From Gautieria morchelliformis (lineage: Eukaryota; Basidiomycota; Agaricomycetes; Gomphales; Gomphaceae): 64,000 nucleotides of DNA. Below are positions 35,370-47,000 of this stretch, piece after piece; the first letter of the stretch is position 1, and the number at the start of each line of letters is the position of its first letter. The stretch is taken from contig WHVA01000262.1 of the NCBI GenBank assembly GCA_015179125.1, positions 62,001 to 126,000 on the forward strand. Direction: 5' to 3'. The notes below the pieces were generated by a model that was not told the origin of the DNA, searched no databases, and saw nothing but the letters and a program-made list of their open reading frames with translations. A program made the position numbers and the translations under genes.

Positions 35370-38300
35370 CTATAACTCATCATGTTCTGGTCCAGACTGC
35401 TCCCCCTCGCGCCCAGTTTTCGTAGGTTCAACTCCCTCAGCCGTTGTCGTCGAAGTCTCGGTCGCAGCTTCCGTCGTGACCTCAGTCATACTACTAGAGG
35501 ATTCAGAGGTGGTCGACTTTTTAGGTTTGGGGGCCTTTCGTCTCAAGAGTTTCATCATGTGGTTCTGTAACGTCACGCCTCTGGCCTTCACCTCCGCCGT
35601 CAGTAAGACCGGGTCCTCATACAGCGCAAGCTTCTTCTGCTTCTCCGAATTCTCCTTCAGCCAAGCCATGCTCACATTCAGACGCGACTCCGCATCTTGA
35701 AGCTCCTCCACGGTATACTTGTGAGGCATGTCAGTCGCTAGTTCAAGGGTATAGTTTTGACGTGCGGACTCGAGGAACGCATTGGTTGCTATAAAGGCTT
35801 GTTCCAAATCGGCGATCGCTGGTATAAGTGTTTCAGCCTCTTTGTATCGCGTTTGTATCGGTTTTTCAAAGCGTCTATCGAATGAAGTGAGAGCCAGTGC
35901 ATTCAAAGTCACGCTCACTCACTCCAGCTCGTCTCGTTTGCCCCACAAATCTATGGTATCCGCAGAGTCTCCTGATTCTGAAAGCCAGTGGAAGGTGTCT
36001 TGGAGAGACTCAGATAGTTTATTCCTTTCATCCTCCTTCGAGTAGACTATGAAGGGACTGGTCGAGTCGCCGTCGAGCAAATCACGTAAACGATAAAGGT
36101 ACGTTTCAAGGAGGTTTCGAGACTCTTCGCGTTGTCGCTTAGCCATTTCAGCCTGATCAATGGAAATGAGTCTGCAAGACAATAGTCAGCAAGCAAAAGG
36201 ACCCCCAAGTTGGACCTTAAAGTTACCTTTCACGGGCTGTCCGTTTTTCCACGTACGTCAAAGGGTGAATCGAAAGCGGTGTAGCGTTAACTTTGAGGTT
36301 AATAGTACTCGGATCTTTGTCCTTTCCTTGCTGCTTCTTGTTCTCTGTGGAGGGCGAAGGTGATGGAACCGTGGTATCTGATGACTCAGTATCTGACGAA
36401 GTCGACGAGTCTGCAGAAGATGCTGCACCACCAAATAGGCCCTTGAGCTTGCCTACCAAACATTTCGACGCTAGGGGCAACAGAAAGACGATTTGACTTA
36501 CCCGCTATTGATTCATCTTTGATCTCGCCGAATGCCACCGCATCCTGCACAACAGCAAAGCCAGACTCTGAGAGTGCTACGGTAACCTTAACGACCGGGT
36601 CGATAGCTCCGCGTTCAGTGAGGTTTCCAAGAGCTTCGTTTACTTCAAGAATTTGAGCTTGCGAAATTTCTGAAGGAAATACCCTGTGTTTCGAATATTT
36701 CAATGTAGAGTTCTAATGAAAAGATAGTTCAGCCTTACCCTTCCTGAGGCGATTTATATGACAAGGTCAATATGAAGTCGTCCTTTCGCTTAAGGGTGAG
36801 TGTCTTCTTTGAGCCGTATTTCGAGCCAGCAGGGAACAAGAGTGTACTGATGGTGCGCGAACCAACGGCTAAGATTGGACCATAATTCAGTTCAATCCTC
36901 GCGGAAATGGTGACTAAACATACCCGCGACTTTCGATTCTGCAGTATAGGCTACTTGTACATCGTATGGCGTGATATCTTGCACCTTCATAGCCTTGGTC
37001 TTGAATTGACTGCTTATCGATGCTCCATAGAAGGCAGCTCCTGCACGATAAGTTAGGCAAGTTATCATATATACCTCTTAACACACTTACCGAGGACTGC
37101 CGCTTCGTCCGCGTTGACATTTTGCGCCATCTTATCTCTAGGTTAACTCAGAGTCAATTCCAGAAAGTCCTAATTATGTGGGACGGTGAGCTCACTCGCC
37201 AACCAAAGCTCGGACAGCCTGTTGGATAATTGGTGTGCGTGAACTTCCTCCAGTCAGAATTACCGAAGTAATGTTGTCCTAGACGTTGTTAAGCGAGGCA
37301 GATGGAAGTAACAACTTGAGAACTTGCCAGAGTAAGACCCGCATTGTCTAACGCGTCTGTTATTGGCTGGGCAAAAGAGGGCTTCAGGTCCGCAAGTGCC
37401 TCCTCAAAACTTGTCCTAGAGACCTTGGACCTGTAATCAATATCAAACGCAACGCTTTCGACCTGAGATGTATAGCATCTACGTCAATTCACACAAGGTG
37501 CAGAAATGTAAAGGGTTCATACAGTTGTTGCAGCGTCAGCGTTAGCACTCAAAACGGCCTTGACCCGACCCGCCTCTTTCCAAAATTTGGCCATTCCGCG
37601 TGGATCCGTGCGGATATCCTTACCGTGCTTGGCATTGAAATCCTCGATTAAGATTTCCCGGAGTCGTCTATCGAGTTCGTTTCCACCAGTCCCACGAGAG
37701 TATCCAATGGATTTAACCTCGATGCTAGTCGTGTTGGTCTTTGACTTGGAAATTGATTTACTAGAAGTCGAGGGAGGCACAGAGGAAAATGTGACAACAG
37801 TGGCGCGGATGGAACCTGCTCCAGCGTCATAGATAACGTGTGTCTCGGGGTTCTGGAACGTTCGCGTCAAGGCATAATTTATAGCGACTTGGCAAACCAG
37901 TGTAAGGTCTTATAAGCATATTAAACACATCATATCAGATGCACACACCTGAAGTTCCATCATTAATTAAAGAAATTGGGCGGAGACCAGACACTTCTAC
38001 GGCGTCTAGTACGGCTTGTCGTTCAAATTGCGAGAAGAAAGGAGGCACCTGTATTCCATGAGTACGAGAAGGCAAACGGTATTACAGTTACATATACCCA
38101 CAGTCACTACCACGTCTGAAACTCTATCATCTGCGACGGTTTCTGCAAGTTCTTTCACATATGCGAATTGCATCGCGATAAGCTCCTCGACACTCCACTC
38201 CGAATCATCTGCCTTGCGTAAACCGACAGTTTTTCGAGCAGTTTCGAAGATTTCCGTAGTCGAAATGGATGCGAAGAACGGGACGGCGTCAGCATCGAAG

Positions 38301-38645
38301 GTTTTACCCTGCAAATACTTTAGGGAGGAGAAGGAGTCCTTGGGAAAGCGAGTGGCCTACAGGCGAGTATGTTCAGCACACACAGACATACCATTGCGTG
38401 ATCCAACATACGATATTGAAAGCATCTGACCCGAACAGACGATCCGGTCCTTTCCACCCAACAGATGACTGTATTTTACGTTTGGAATCCCTGTTCAGTA
38501 CCACATCAAAAGGAACCCCAGGCTTCATCAAAGATGCCTTGATCCAGTCGGTGCCATAATCCACTGCTAGTACCGACGCGAGAACGCAGTCTGTAGCAGC
38601 AAGAACGGCAAGGAGGAAAAATAGACATAAACGCATACGAGGCAT
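35370..38645 (-). CDS. LHS1: ER-lumenal Hsp70-family chaperone LHS1/HYOU1 (Grp170)
   Basis: The gene has about nine exons. A signal peptide opens the protein (MPRMRLCLFFLLAVLAATDCVLA) and is followed by LAVDYGTDWIKASLMKPGVPFDVV, the Hsp70/Grp170 ATPase start. Further ATPase blocks are VIYDAGAGSIRATVV, GGNELDRRLREI and ILTGGSSRTPIIQQAV. A long acidic, Ser-rich insert with a later helical extension (MAKRQREESRNLLETYLYRLRD) marks the Grp170 branch instead of BiP. The protein ends GPEHDEL: the final HDEL is an ER-retention signal. Grp170 proteins assist folding and act as nucleotide exchange factors for BiP. The total is about 850 residues, as expected. The upstream gap holds repeated ACGTG cores compatible with unfolded-protein-response control. 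Confidence 0.92.
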
Positions 38646-38764
38646 GGGAGATCAAGGAAAGTTGTTCCGGGACGACTGGAGAAACAGGATTTTAGGAGCG
38701 CGTGGATTAGAAGCACATAGGCTGGGGAATCTGAGGTATTATTTGGCTGCAACTTTGTCGCGTC

Positions 38765-38808
38765 TACGTGCAGCTACGTGGAATCTCGTATAGACGCCCA
38801 GAACGTGG
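38765..38808 (-). promoter_or_regulatory. Candidate UPR-type promoter elements of LHS1
   Basis: Three ACGTG cores (38766-38770, 38776-38780, 38803-38807; CCACGT on the minus strand in two) lie 120-165 bp before the LHS1 start. Hac1/XBP1 sites share this core. The function is inferred from the chaperone downstream. Confidence 0.3.
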
Positions 38809-38865
38809 CAAGCCATGTGGTGAAATTTGTATTTGCTAAGTGCGAGTACAGTACAGATACTAGTA

Positions 38866-41039
38866 TCATGACAATAAATCTAACTCATCAAAATCACTGT
38901 CCATGGCCGGCTGTACATGCAATTCCCGAGGGGGAGAGGGTTTGTTCAGCGGTTGCACCGTGGCTGTTGTGCGTTCGTCATGGTGGCGAGGCTCTTTGAC
39001 CTGAAAATGAAAGACGAGAGTTTTAACTTCTCTCATAATACCATTAACAGGAAACTGACCTTTCTCTCTTTTGGCTGGATGTTCTTTCTCTTGGACTTCT
39101 TTGCAGGAGACACTAAACTTATCTTCTCCAGACCAGCAGGTCTTCTACGTTCGGTGTTGGATTGTACAGTACTGTTCGCCTGGGATTTCTGCGTATCTGA
39201 GACTAGTGGGATGTGCTTATCGATGCCCTGTCGCGGTTCTTGATGCGACTTGGATCCAGATATCATCGGATGCGGGCTCACAGGTCTCTTCGAGATCTTA
39301 AACGTCTGAGCTGCTCTCTGGTCTTGGTCATCTAAATCGTCCGCTTGGGTCTTGACCTTTTTGCGCCTCCTCTTCGTCATTCCCAAGTTCTGCGTGACAA
39401 TTTCTGTGCCAGCCGCTCGTTGTACCGGAGATGGGCCTATTGCCGAACTCCTGGCCACTCCACGCCCATGTCTACCCGCTGCGATCTCCAGGACTGTAGA
39501 TGACTGAGGCATATCACGAGACCCCATGTCCTCACCAGTTCCGGATGGGACAATGGTTTTCTGTGAATCCTGGGGAGCCTTTGCAAGACATTTCCCACCT
39601 CGGCTCTTTGTACGACTTTTAGACATCGTGGAAGCCTCAGATCTAGGCGTCGTCCGCTTCCGGGTCTTCAACACCTCGTCTTCCGAGACCATATTGAAAC
39701 CCACCTGGTCTGCATGCGGGCTTTTCGTTGACTGGGAGTACTCCTTAGGTTGCATGCTTCTCGTTCGTCTACGATTGGCAGGCGGCTCGGAAGGCTCGTC
39801 AGTATCCAATTTTAAATGCGGCCGCTTGCGTCCACGCATGTTAAATGCAGTCGCGGGGGAGAGACTGTTAAGTTGCATGAGTCACCAGGTTTCATTTCAG
39901 ATGTGGTGCGGCCACCTTCAGCCACTGAATGACTATTCGTGCCGTTCAGATTGGATGTTTCCTCGTATTCCGTAGTGTTATTGTCCTGCGTTATAGTTTG
40001 CCTGCCAGAGGAAAGAGGAGACGTTGACTCGACAATTCCAATCTTCGTCGATTTGAGTTTCTTAGATTTCGGAACAGCGCGCGTTCGAGGCTTCTTGGCG
40101 GGGAGCGGCCGGTAATCCGACAACTCATCCTTTTCGTCAGAAATGTCTGGGTGCTTTCGTTTTTTTGTGACTCTCTTCGACCGTCGTGAGGTTGTGACTG
40201 TTGCACGAGTATCAGACATCCATCCTCGCCTATTAATCATGCACCAGAAACAGACCATCGTCATTTGTGTTGGTGATCGGTAACTGCGGTTTCCCAACAG
40301 TCGTTTCTGTGACAACAATCGGTTCACCTTCGTCAATTGTTGTCAGCCTTCGTTTCTGTGTCGCCTTCATCCCAGGCACTAATGATAGGCTGTAAGCCAA
40401 AATCAGATACTGTTTTAACAATGTATACCTTTCCGTTTTCGTTCGGCTGGAAGAGACCGGGACAAATTGCTATCTGAAGGCGGAGGCGACTCTGTGCCTG
40501 TTGATTGCGTTGTAAGTAGACATCCAAATTATTACCACGGCAGATGATTGCGTACGTCTGGGTTCAGTGTCTGCTGCCTTCCTTCTGTCTCTTGGGTTAA
40601 TTGTGGCACAAACATTGCTCTTGCTTTTCTTTTTCGGACGTGCAGACACTAATTCAAGCTCCTCGACAGAGTTTGCTGGCCTGTCGTGGATGCCAGAAGA
40701 TGCAGTGCTTTTCCGCTTAGAACGCGACGTGGATGTGGCCTTCGCCTTCATTTTCCCTGTTGATTTTTGGGGTGTCTCGGGAGCTTTCGACAACTCGGCA
40801 TTTCGCTCGGCAGGTAGGGATTCCTCGATGTTCTGAAATTCCTCAGAGTTCAGAAACGCCATTAATTTATTCTTGGAAGGGCTAAGGGGCTGCCATAGTC
40901 TGCAGAATAGTGTTAGAAGAGTCCATGATTAAATAATGAACAGTGAACTGCACCCTCCGCGATCTCTCAACCGTTTGGCCCTGGACTCCTCTTGGTGCGC
41001 CTGGGATTTCTCACGTATCGCTGCAAATACATCCCCCAT
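38866..41039 (-). CDS. Basic, disordered nuclear-type protein, unknown family
   Basis: Five or more exons. It starts MGDVFAAIREKSQAHQEESR and is joined over a short intron to LWQPLSPSKNKLMAFLNSEEF. Many basic clusters follow (SRSKRKS, RPKKKSKSN, KRSKRVTKKRKHPD, RKRPHLKL, KRRRKKVKT, KKSKRKN), in a Ser/Thr-rich, low-complexity context. The last exon, after an intron at ERK, ends MDSDFDELDLLS, an acidic tail. No enzymatic domain is recognisable. The composition suggests a nuclear or chromatin protein of about 600 residues. The conserved-looking N-terminal 60 residues and the acidic tail are the parts most useful for a search. Confidence 0.72.
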
Positions 41040-41426
41040 ATTGCTCTGATGACAGCAGCTCGCAGCAAACGCGGTCTGACGTTACTTTAGCATATGACAG
41101 TACGAGGGCGCCGACGCGTACGCCATGTTCTATCACGTGACCGGGGACCAAGGCGGGCCACGCGACTGTGACATCATGAAGCGACACTTTGTTGCGGGAA
41201 AAAACCTAGAAATATCATGAACTGCATAAGTAAGAGTCAAGCATGCTACTATATATTATACTTATTATTCACCCGAAATAAAATATTTGCGAACTTTACA
41301 GTAATTACATTTTTTATAAAGAAACATGAGTTGTATACATTCAACACGGGAAGTAAACCGCGACACCGTTGATTCCATTATTGCCAGCGTGAATGTGAAC
41401 ATGCCTACGGTGGACCGTGTTTCGAA
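41040..41426. other. Intergenic spacer
   Basis: AT-rich DNA around 41250-41330; no gene seen. It holds the start region of the upstream unknown gene and the 3' end of the Ish1 gene. Confidence 0.5.
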
Positions 41427-43375
41427 TCAGAATTCATGCTTCGCCTGTCAAAGCATAGCTCATTACCAGCACCAAGGCATGCTTGGTAAGACATACCTTT
41501 TTGGATGCCTTCACAGCCTCCGCCGACAGACTCTGCGCAACACTTTGAGCGCTACTTGCAGCCTTCTCCGCACTCTTGGCGGCCTCGACATTGACTTTGT
41601 GTCTCTGGACCTTGGCCTCCTCGGTGTTACCGCCAAGGACAGACAGGATATGTCCAACCTTTTCTTCCGCTAGCTCTACCCCACCGTACAGCGAATTCCG
41701 GATCTTATTGAGAAGCCCTTCAGCACGAGAAGAAGCCTGAAGGTGTCGAATTCGTACTTCGTCTGTATATGCGAAATACGTCTCAAAGACATTCGACCCT
41801 AATGAAGGTGGGAGACGTACGTAAGAGTTCGGGACGGGAAGTGGGGAGTGCCGATTCTGGGATGCCATGGTTGCGCAAGAATGCACGAAGACGTGCGTCA
41901 GGCCAGCTGATATAGGCTGCCGCACGTGACGAGACTTGGTTATACCTAAACCAGTTCAACCTTCGAGCTATGAATGATGAGGTTGGCTTACTTGTCGTTG
42001 AACAACTTCAGGAGTTCATCGCGTTTCACCTGAGCGTCGCTGCGTAGATATCCATGGTCAATAAGCCAATCTCGCATCTCACTATCGCGCCATCCGCCCC
42101 AGATGGTGTCGGTAGCACTGGCGTAGTTGTCATGCAGAAGCTTGCGCAGTTTGTCTTTGGGTAGTTGCGCGTCGGACCTGATGACGTGGTGGTGGACTAA
42201 CCATGCCTTCAGGTCAGAATCAGACCACGAGGACCATGCGGTGTCGTTGACATCGTAATAATACTTTTCCATCAGTTTACGCAGTGCGTCGCGGTTCTTC
42301 TCATAGTTCGACTTGACGATGCCATGTTGAACAAGCCACTCGTGCTGGCAACGGGAAGACATAAGTATAGATAAAGTTCGGACGGAGAAAAAGTATAAAC
42401 CATGTAACTGTTTCCCCAAGCATCCCAAATGGGATCCGCTACACAAGCATACACGTTGCGCATATATTCAAGAAGCTGATTGCGCGTAGCCTGCTGCTTC
42501 GAGTCAATAACGCCCTTTTCGACGAGGTAGGACCTGAAAGATATGAGAAGCTAATTGGCAACATCTAAACCGGATCTCTACTACCTGATCTTGTTGTCAT
42601 CCCACGTAGAGTATACGTAGTCCTTAGAATCGTCGAGCTTTCTCATGGCCGCGTCTGAGGCCCGCGCCCCGGCAGATGATACAGACGCTGAAGCTGAAGA
42701 AGCGACTTTCCCAGCTTGGTATGGCTAGGCAATGATAAGGCAGGGAAACAAAGTAGCAATTCAAATAGCTACCTTGTCGCCATACATAGCACTTGATGCG
42801 GAGGCTGAGTTGCGTGAGCTGACTGAGGAGGCCGCGGATGTGTATGAGGCATAACTAAATGGTATAAGAAAGTGTGCGCATAAGTACAGAGTGTCACTGA
42901 CGCGTTTCTGACCGACTGGACGAGTTGCTCTCGGGGCCCCGCAGGGGCGACGATGCCTTGATCAAAGAGGAATTGGCGAAGCTTAGACTCGTCCCACGCT
43001 GAATGGCTGAAGTTAGCACCTAGGGAAACAAAGATAATCCGGAGGCACAACATTGAAATGAGTCATCCTTAACGTTAGCAAAGGCTTTTTGTGCGGCATT
43101 GTATTTGTCTTGAGTCCATGAGGAAGCCTGGTGGGCCCAGTTTGATTGGACAAGGTCGTGGAGCTGCTGCTGGGTGTAACCTTTTGGGGCATGGATGTTG
43201 TGCTCATTGAGCCAAGCCTGGAGTTGGTTGGCGTCCCAATTTTGAAACTCTGAAGTAATCCAGCTAGGTAGCAGGTAAAGTGGGACGCGAAAAACATACC
43301 TGACTTGTCAGAGGAAAACCAGGAGGCATAGGACGGAGTAAGGAGAGCGACAAGAAATATGACTGTCAGATGCAT
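41427..43375 (-). CDS. Ish1/Msc1-type ER or nuclear-envelope stress protein
   Basis: The gene has many exons. It begins with a clear signal peptide (MHLTVIFLVALLTPSYASW). At least five Ish1 repeats follow, each with a W-x-x-x-x-L-x-x-W/F-L pattern: FQNWDANQLQAWLNEH, AWDESKLRQFLFDQGIV, WSDSDLKAWLVHHHVI and GGWRDSEMRDWLIDHGYL. A C-terminal Ala/Lys-rich helical stretch (KVNVEAAKSAEKAASSAQSV) leads into a last short exon after an intron at ASKK, so the protein ends AKHEF. Ish1 (S. pombe) and Msc1 (yeast) are stress-induced proteins of the nuclear envelope/ER. The KHEF end may be a variant ER-retention signal. Confidence 0.88.
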
Positions 43376-45090
43376 GGCTTGAAGGTGGGAACAGAGCGAG
43401 AATTAGAGCATACCTGGCACTTTATCCTACAACATGCCTCTACGACGTCATTAAGTGACGCAGTACCGGCGTCTCCCTAACAGGAGTTACCTTATATAAA
43501 TAGGTGGCAACCCACTTAGTCAGCGCCTGGCGTGGAGTTGGGATTTCCGCCTCGAGTACTGTACTCATAAGCATTTTTGTTCCGCCATTTACCCCAAGTA
43601 TTTTTTCGCCAATCCATTGATTCGCGTCCCACAGCCACGACGGAAGCGGCGAAGTTATGTAATCCAACGCTTACTAGTGTAAGGCGCTTTATACACTCTT
43701 CTTTCGGACTTAGACGGAAGTCCCCACACACACGGTGCTAGACGTGCCACAACCTTCATACTGGAACGACTCTGGTATAACAAGCAAGAGCAGAGCACAA
43801 GTCACTGGTAAAACCAGTGTTTTCCAGGCTCGTCCCGGCTCAAACCACGCGTCTCGGGCCCGGCTTTGCTCGGCACTTGGCTTACATAATCACACGCCAC
43901 GGATGGCAGTCCTCTTTGCTGTTGTCACTGTCGGATACAGTACTATAATCGTGTGGATGGGAATTTTCAGAATCGTAATCGTGCCACCACTCTGGAAGGG
44001 AGATTAGTGAAAAGTGTAATCAATTGGCATACCGGATTTCTCAAATCGATACAGATTGTATCGCTTTGAGAGATCCACTGCACCGGCTTTCTGAAATTAG
44101 AGATCCTGTCACTTGGCGGCACCAAGTGGCAGGTTCTCTAATTCCAGAAGCCCTTTTATGCCCCCAAGGCGTGGTGAGCAAATATTCTACTAGCGTCATC
44201 TAGTTCTCACACGTTCTTACCCCGAAGAATATCTGCTGCAGTAGTGATGGGTATATATGCATTGTTGATGCCTGGAGTTGATGCGCAGTTACTTGGATGC
44301 ATTGAGGATCAACAGCCCATTACTCTTGCACGGGAACGCGGCGAGCATCTGAGGGGCGGTTGATGGCAGAGGCGCATATGGAGCAAGGCGGTTATTCCAC
44401 CCGTACTATATCCTTTTAGGCTGTAGGACAAGACTCGGGAACGCAAGGACTGTGTGTGGTGCGGTGTTGGTGATCCGGATCGTCCCGATATTCTCGCTAA
44501 TCCCAATTCAAGTTGTAGCCTGTAGGTGCTCCGAGTTGCGTGTATCGTTGCACTGCCGGACGACGCGTTGGTGCCTGATGTGTCGATGCATTTCCAGACG
44601 ACGCGTTGGTACCCACGTGTCGATGCACTGTCAGACAACGCGTTGGTCCCCCATGTGTTGGTGCCGGACAATGTGTTGGTGCCCCACGTGTCGATGCACT
44701 GCCAGACGACGCGTTGATTGGAACCAGAACAAGCTTCAAAGTACCACCGCATATAGAATTTGAGTTGTACTAGGCGTGCAAGATGCGTGTATCGATGCAG
44801 ATGACGCCTCGATTGGAGCGGGATGAAAGAAACTGCTAAGTGCGACCGCTTATGGACCGTTTGCGCGGTTTCGTAAGAAGTCAGGATCATAAGGTTTGAT
44901 GGCTCGGGTCTTCCAAATACACCACGAGACACATACTAATTTATCATCTACTGTATAATCTCGTCAGCGTCCGATTGTCCACAGGCCAGCAGCCTCACTG
45001 CGGCAAGAGTCCTTCACGCAGCAACAGTGATGGGCCGAGCCCCCAAAAGCTGCTATAACTTAGTTTCTCACTGCTTGACATTTACACGTG
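43376..45090. other. Repeat-rich spacer with degenerate 60-bp tandem repeats
   Basis: No supported gene is present. At about 44530-44720 a degenerate tandem array is built on CGACGCGTTGGTGCC and GTGTCGATGCACTGCCAGA blocks, about four units. The hairpin pair at 44031-44151 is listed separately. Frames across the array on both strands reflect the repeat only. Confidence 0.55.
44031..44151. repeat. Double-hairpin element (MITE-like)
   Basis: Two foldbacks stand side by side. The first, 44040-44070, has 14-bp arms (CTCAAATCGATACA / TGTATCGCTTTGAG) with one mismatch. The second has 26-bp arms, 44091-44116 and 44122-44147, with three mismatches around a 5-base loop. Each is preceded by the direct repeat ACCGG(A/C)TTTCT(C/G)AAAT. 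No flanking target duplication was recognised. Confidence 0.6.
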
Positions 45091-46085
45091 GGGGATCTGT
45101 AATGGAAGCAGTCGCATAGCTTCGACTAATACAACTCGCTTCTAAGTGGCTGACACAAAGGAAAGCGGATGCGGATGATAACACGTCCAGCCAGTGATTG
45201 TGTGTCATCTGATTAGGTACTGTATCGTCCCTTCTCTTCGTATATATAAGGCTGCTGCTGTCAGTCTCATCGCCCCACCACTTTTCACTTAGTCGTGTTC
45301 CAAGCTATGAACAACACAAACCTCCCCAGCTTGTCTGACCTCTGGTTGGACTACAACGACGACCTGGCACTCGCAGCGGCGGATTGCCGCCGCCTGACAC
45401 TACCGCCTTTAAGGCCTTGGTCACGCCCAGCCACTCCGCCGCCCCCCATACCCGCCCCATTACCGCGGCTACCTGGGCCACGCATGGCCACTGTGAACCC
45501 GCCACCGATCGCCGACACAGTCCCGGCTCGAGGGGGCCATCGACGTGGAGCGTCAAAGGCGAAGGCCAAGATCAAGGCGAAGAGCGGAAAGGCCAAAGGC
45601 CGGGCAGCTCGCGGGGACAGCAGCCCTCGCAACCAAGAACATGATACCTCCTTGGACCCGGAGCTCAATTTGAGCTCAAAAGCCGGGAGGACTTCCACGC
45701 CGTTGGTCGGGAGGGACCACGGCGAGCAGAGACGGGGGAGAGGCGGACGCGCGGGACGCCGTGCCCGTGGGAAACTGGTGGTTCACCAGTATGAGTTCGT
45801 CAGACAACCGGATGGGTCAGTCGTACGGAGCGAGTGGATCTCGTGACCGTTATATAGTGAAGCTTATTACAAATGGTGAGCACCCGAATCGTTACGATCT
45901 CTCGCAAACCCTGTTCTAACGAGTACCAAGCTTGCAGGCGATTTCTGCAGTGTCGTGTAAGTTTGCGGATGGGCGTGATGGTCTCCCAGGGTAGAAGGGA
46001 AAGTCTGTTTCAAATGTCGCATATTGTATCAACATTTGCTATCTAGTATTCATGCTGCATATCATTGGTTCCGATATTTTTCGTG
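45091..46085 (+). repeat. Tandem segmental duplication, copy 1
   Basis: About 1 kb starting GGGGATCTGTAATGG and ending near CCGATATTTTTCGTG matches 47001-47993. The copy includes ~200 bp of upstream DNA, a TATA box (TATATATAAG, 45241-45250), one open gene and ~240 bp of 3' flank. The offset between copies is about 1.91 kb. Confidence 0.88.
45307..45846 (+). CDS. Orphan Pro/Arg-rich protein, paralogue 1
   Basis: A single-exon frame of 179 residues starting MNNTNLPSLSDLWLDYNDDL. The first 25 residues are acidic and conserved between the two copies. A Pro-rich stretch follows, then a strongly basic segment (HRRGASKAKAKIKAKSG) and an RG-rich part (RRGRGGRAGRRARGK), ending VVHQYEF...RSEWIS. No signal peptide or membrane segment is present. 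The composition suggests a nucleic-acid-binding or nuclear protein, but no family is recognised. The start is set at 45307, about 57 bp downstream of the TATA box, because the in-frame upstream codon is GTG. The paralogue at 47216 keeps the frame through length differences that are multiples of three, which supports real coding. Confidence 0.72.
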   Translation: MNNTNLPSLSDLWLDYNDDLALAAADCRRLTLPPLRPWSRPATPPPPIPAPLPRLPGPRMATVNPPPIADTVPARGGHRRGASKAKAKIKAKSGKAKGRAARGDSSPRNQEHDTSLDPELNLSSKAGRTSTPLVGRDHGEQRRGRGGRAGRRARGKLVVHQYEFVRQPDGSVVRSEWIS

Positions 46086-47000
46086 TTACCGGGTGTCTCT
46101 CATGATTGGTGGATCTGTCAGCCCTGCAGGGAAGGATGTTCGTGAAATATTTGATAGTGTAAGTGCAATGACGAGCAGGAGCTCTAACGACGGGTGTCTG
46201 ATTATGCAATCACTTCCTTTCGCTGCGACCACCATGCTAGTAGTCGAGTGCACATCCATTCATCATCCTTTCTACTAGTTCAACTCTATCATGTCATATC
46301 ATACTCGGGACCATGTTCTGCCCTAGTATGACTTCGGCCACTATCGTCAAGCACTACCAGGACGAGAAGCTGAGCACGACTACTTCGAATGAGCCCCATG
46401 GAAGATATCTCACGAGCCAGAGTCGTGCTCGTTATCTTCTCTTTGTTCTTGAAAATGTAACGAAACTATGCAGCGAGGTTGGACGGGGAGCCCATCTCTG
46501 TGACCATGCAGCTTCGCCGTGCCGACTTGACGCCACTGTACGATCCTTCAAAGCTTTGCTACGTCCAAGAATCCACAACCCTACTCGACATGGTTCGAAT
46601 ATGAAAGAAGCCTATTCCGCTGTAGCTCGAAAGATAAATATCTCCTCCGGAGACCGTGCCGCTGCCTCTAAAGAGCTCGTGAATCGCTCCAGAGTGACAA
46701 TGCTGGACCTGATTCAAGAAGGGCCAAAGCGACAGGGAGGGCCATGTTTGCAATGTCCGACCCGACTGCGAGGCAGTCGTAACGAAGCAGATCCTTCTGA
46801 ATCGGCACGATGACAAGGCTAGGGCATGAGCTCCATACCGAGAAAATAAAGGGCGACACATGCTTGTCCCCGTCATTCCACGCGATGTTGCGATGGTCGA
46901 GCTATTCCGAAACTCTGTGGGGTAACCCATTGGGTGAGAGGGCACGTGAAGTGGCAGAAGCACAATCTCATTGTGAGCACGTCGTCACGCGTCACTTATA
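46086..47000. other. Spacer between the duplicated units
   Basis: An open frame of 166 codons at 46313-46813 has no paralogue, no recognisable domain and no promoter signs, so I do not call it a gene. The rest is featureless. Confidence 0.5.

Noticed and set aside
43440-43667. 75-codon reverse-strand frame
   Set aside because: No family likeness, no conserved neighbour and no splice or promoter signs.
46313-46813. 166-codon frame between the orphan duplicates
   Set aside because: Not present in the other unit, no domain; chance open frame cannot be excluded.
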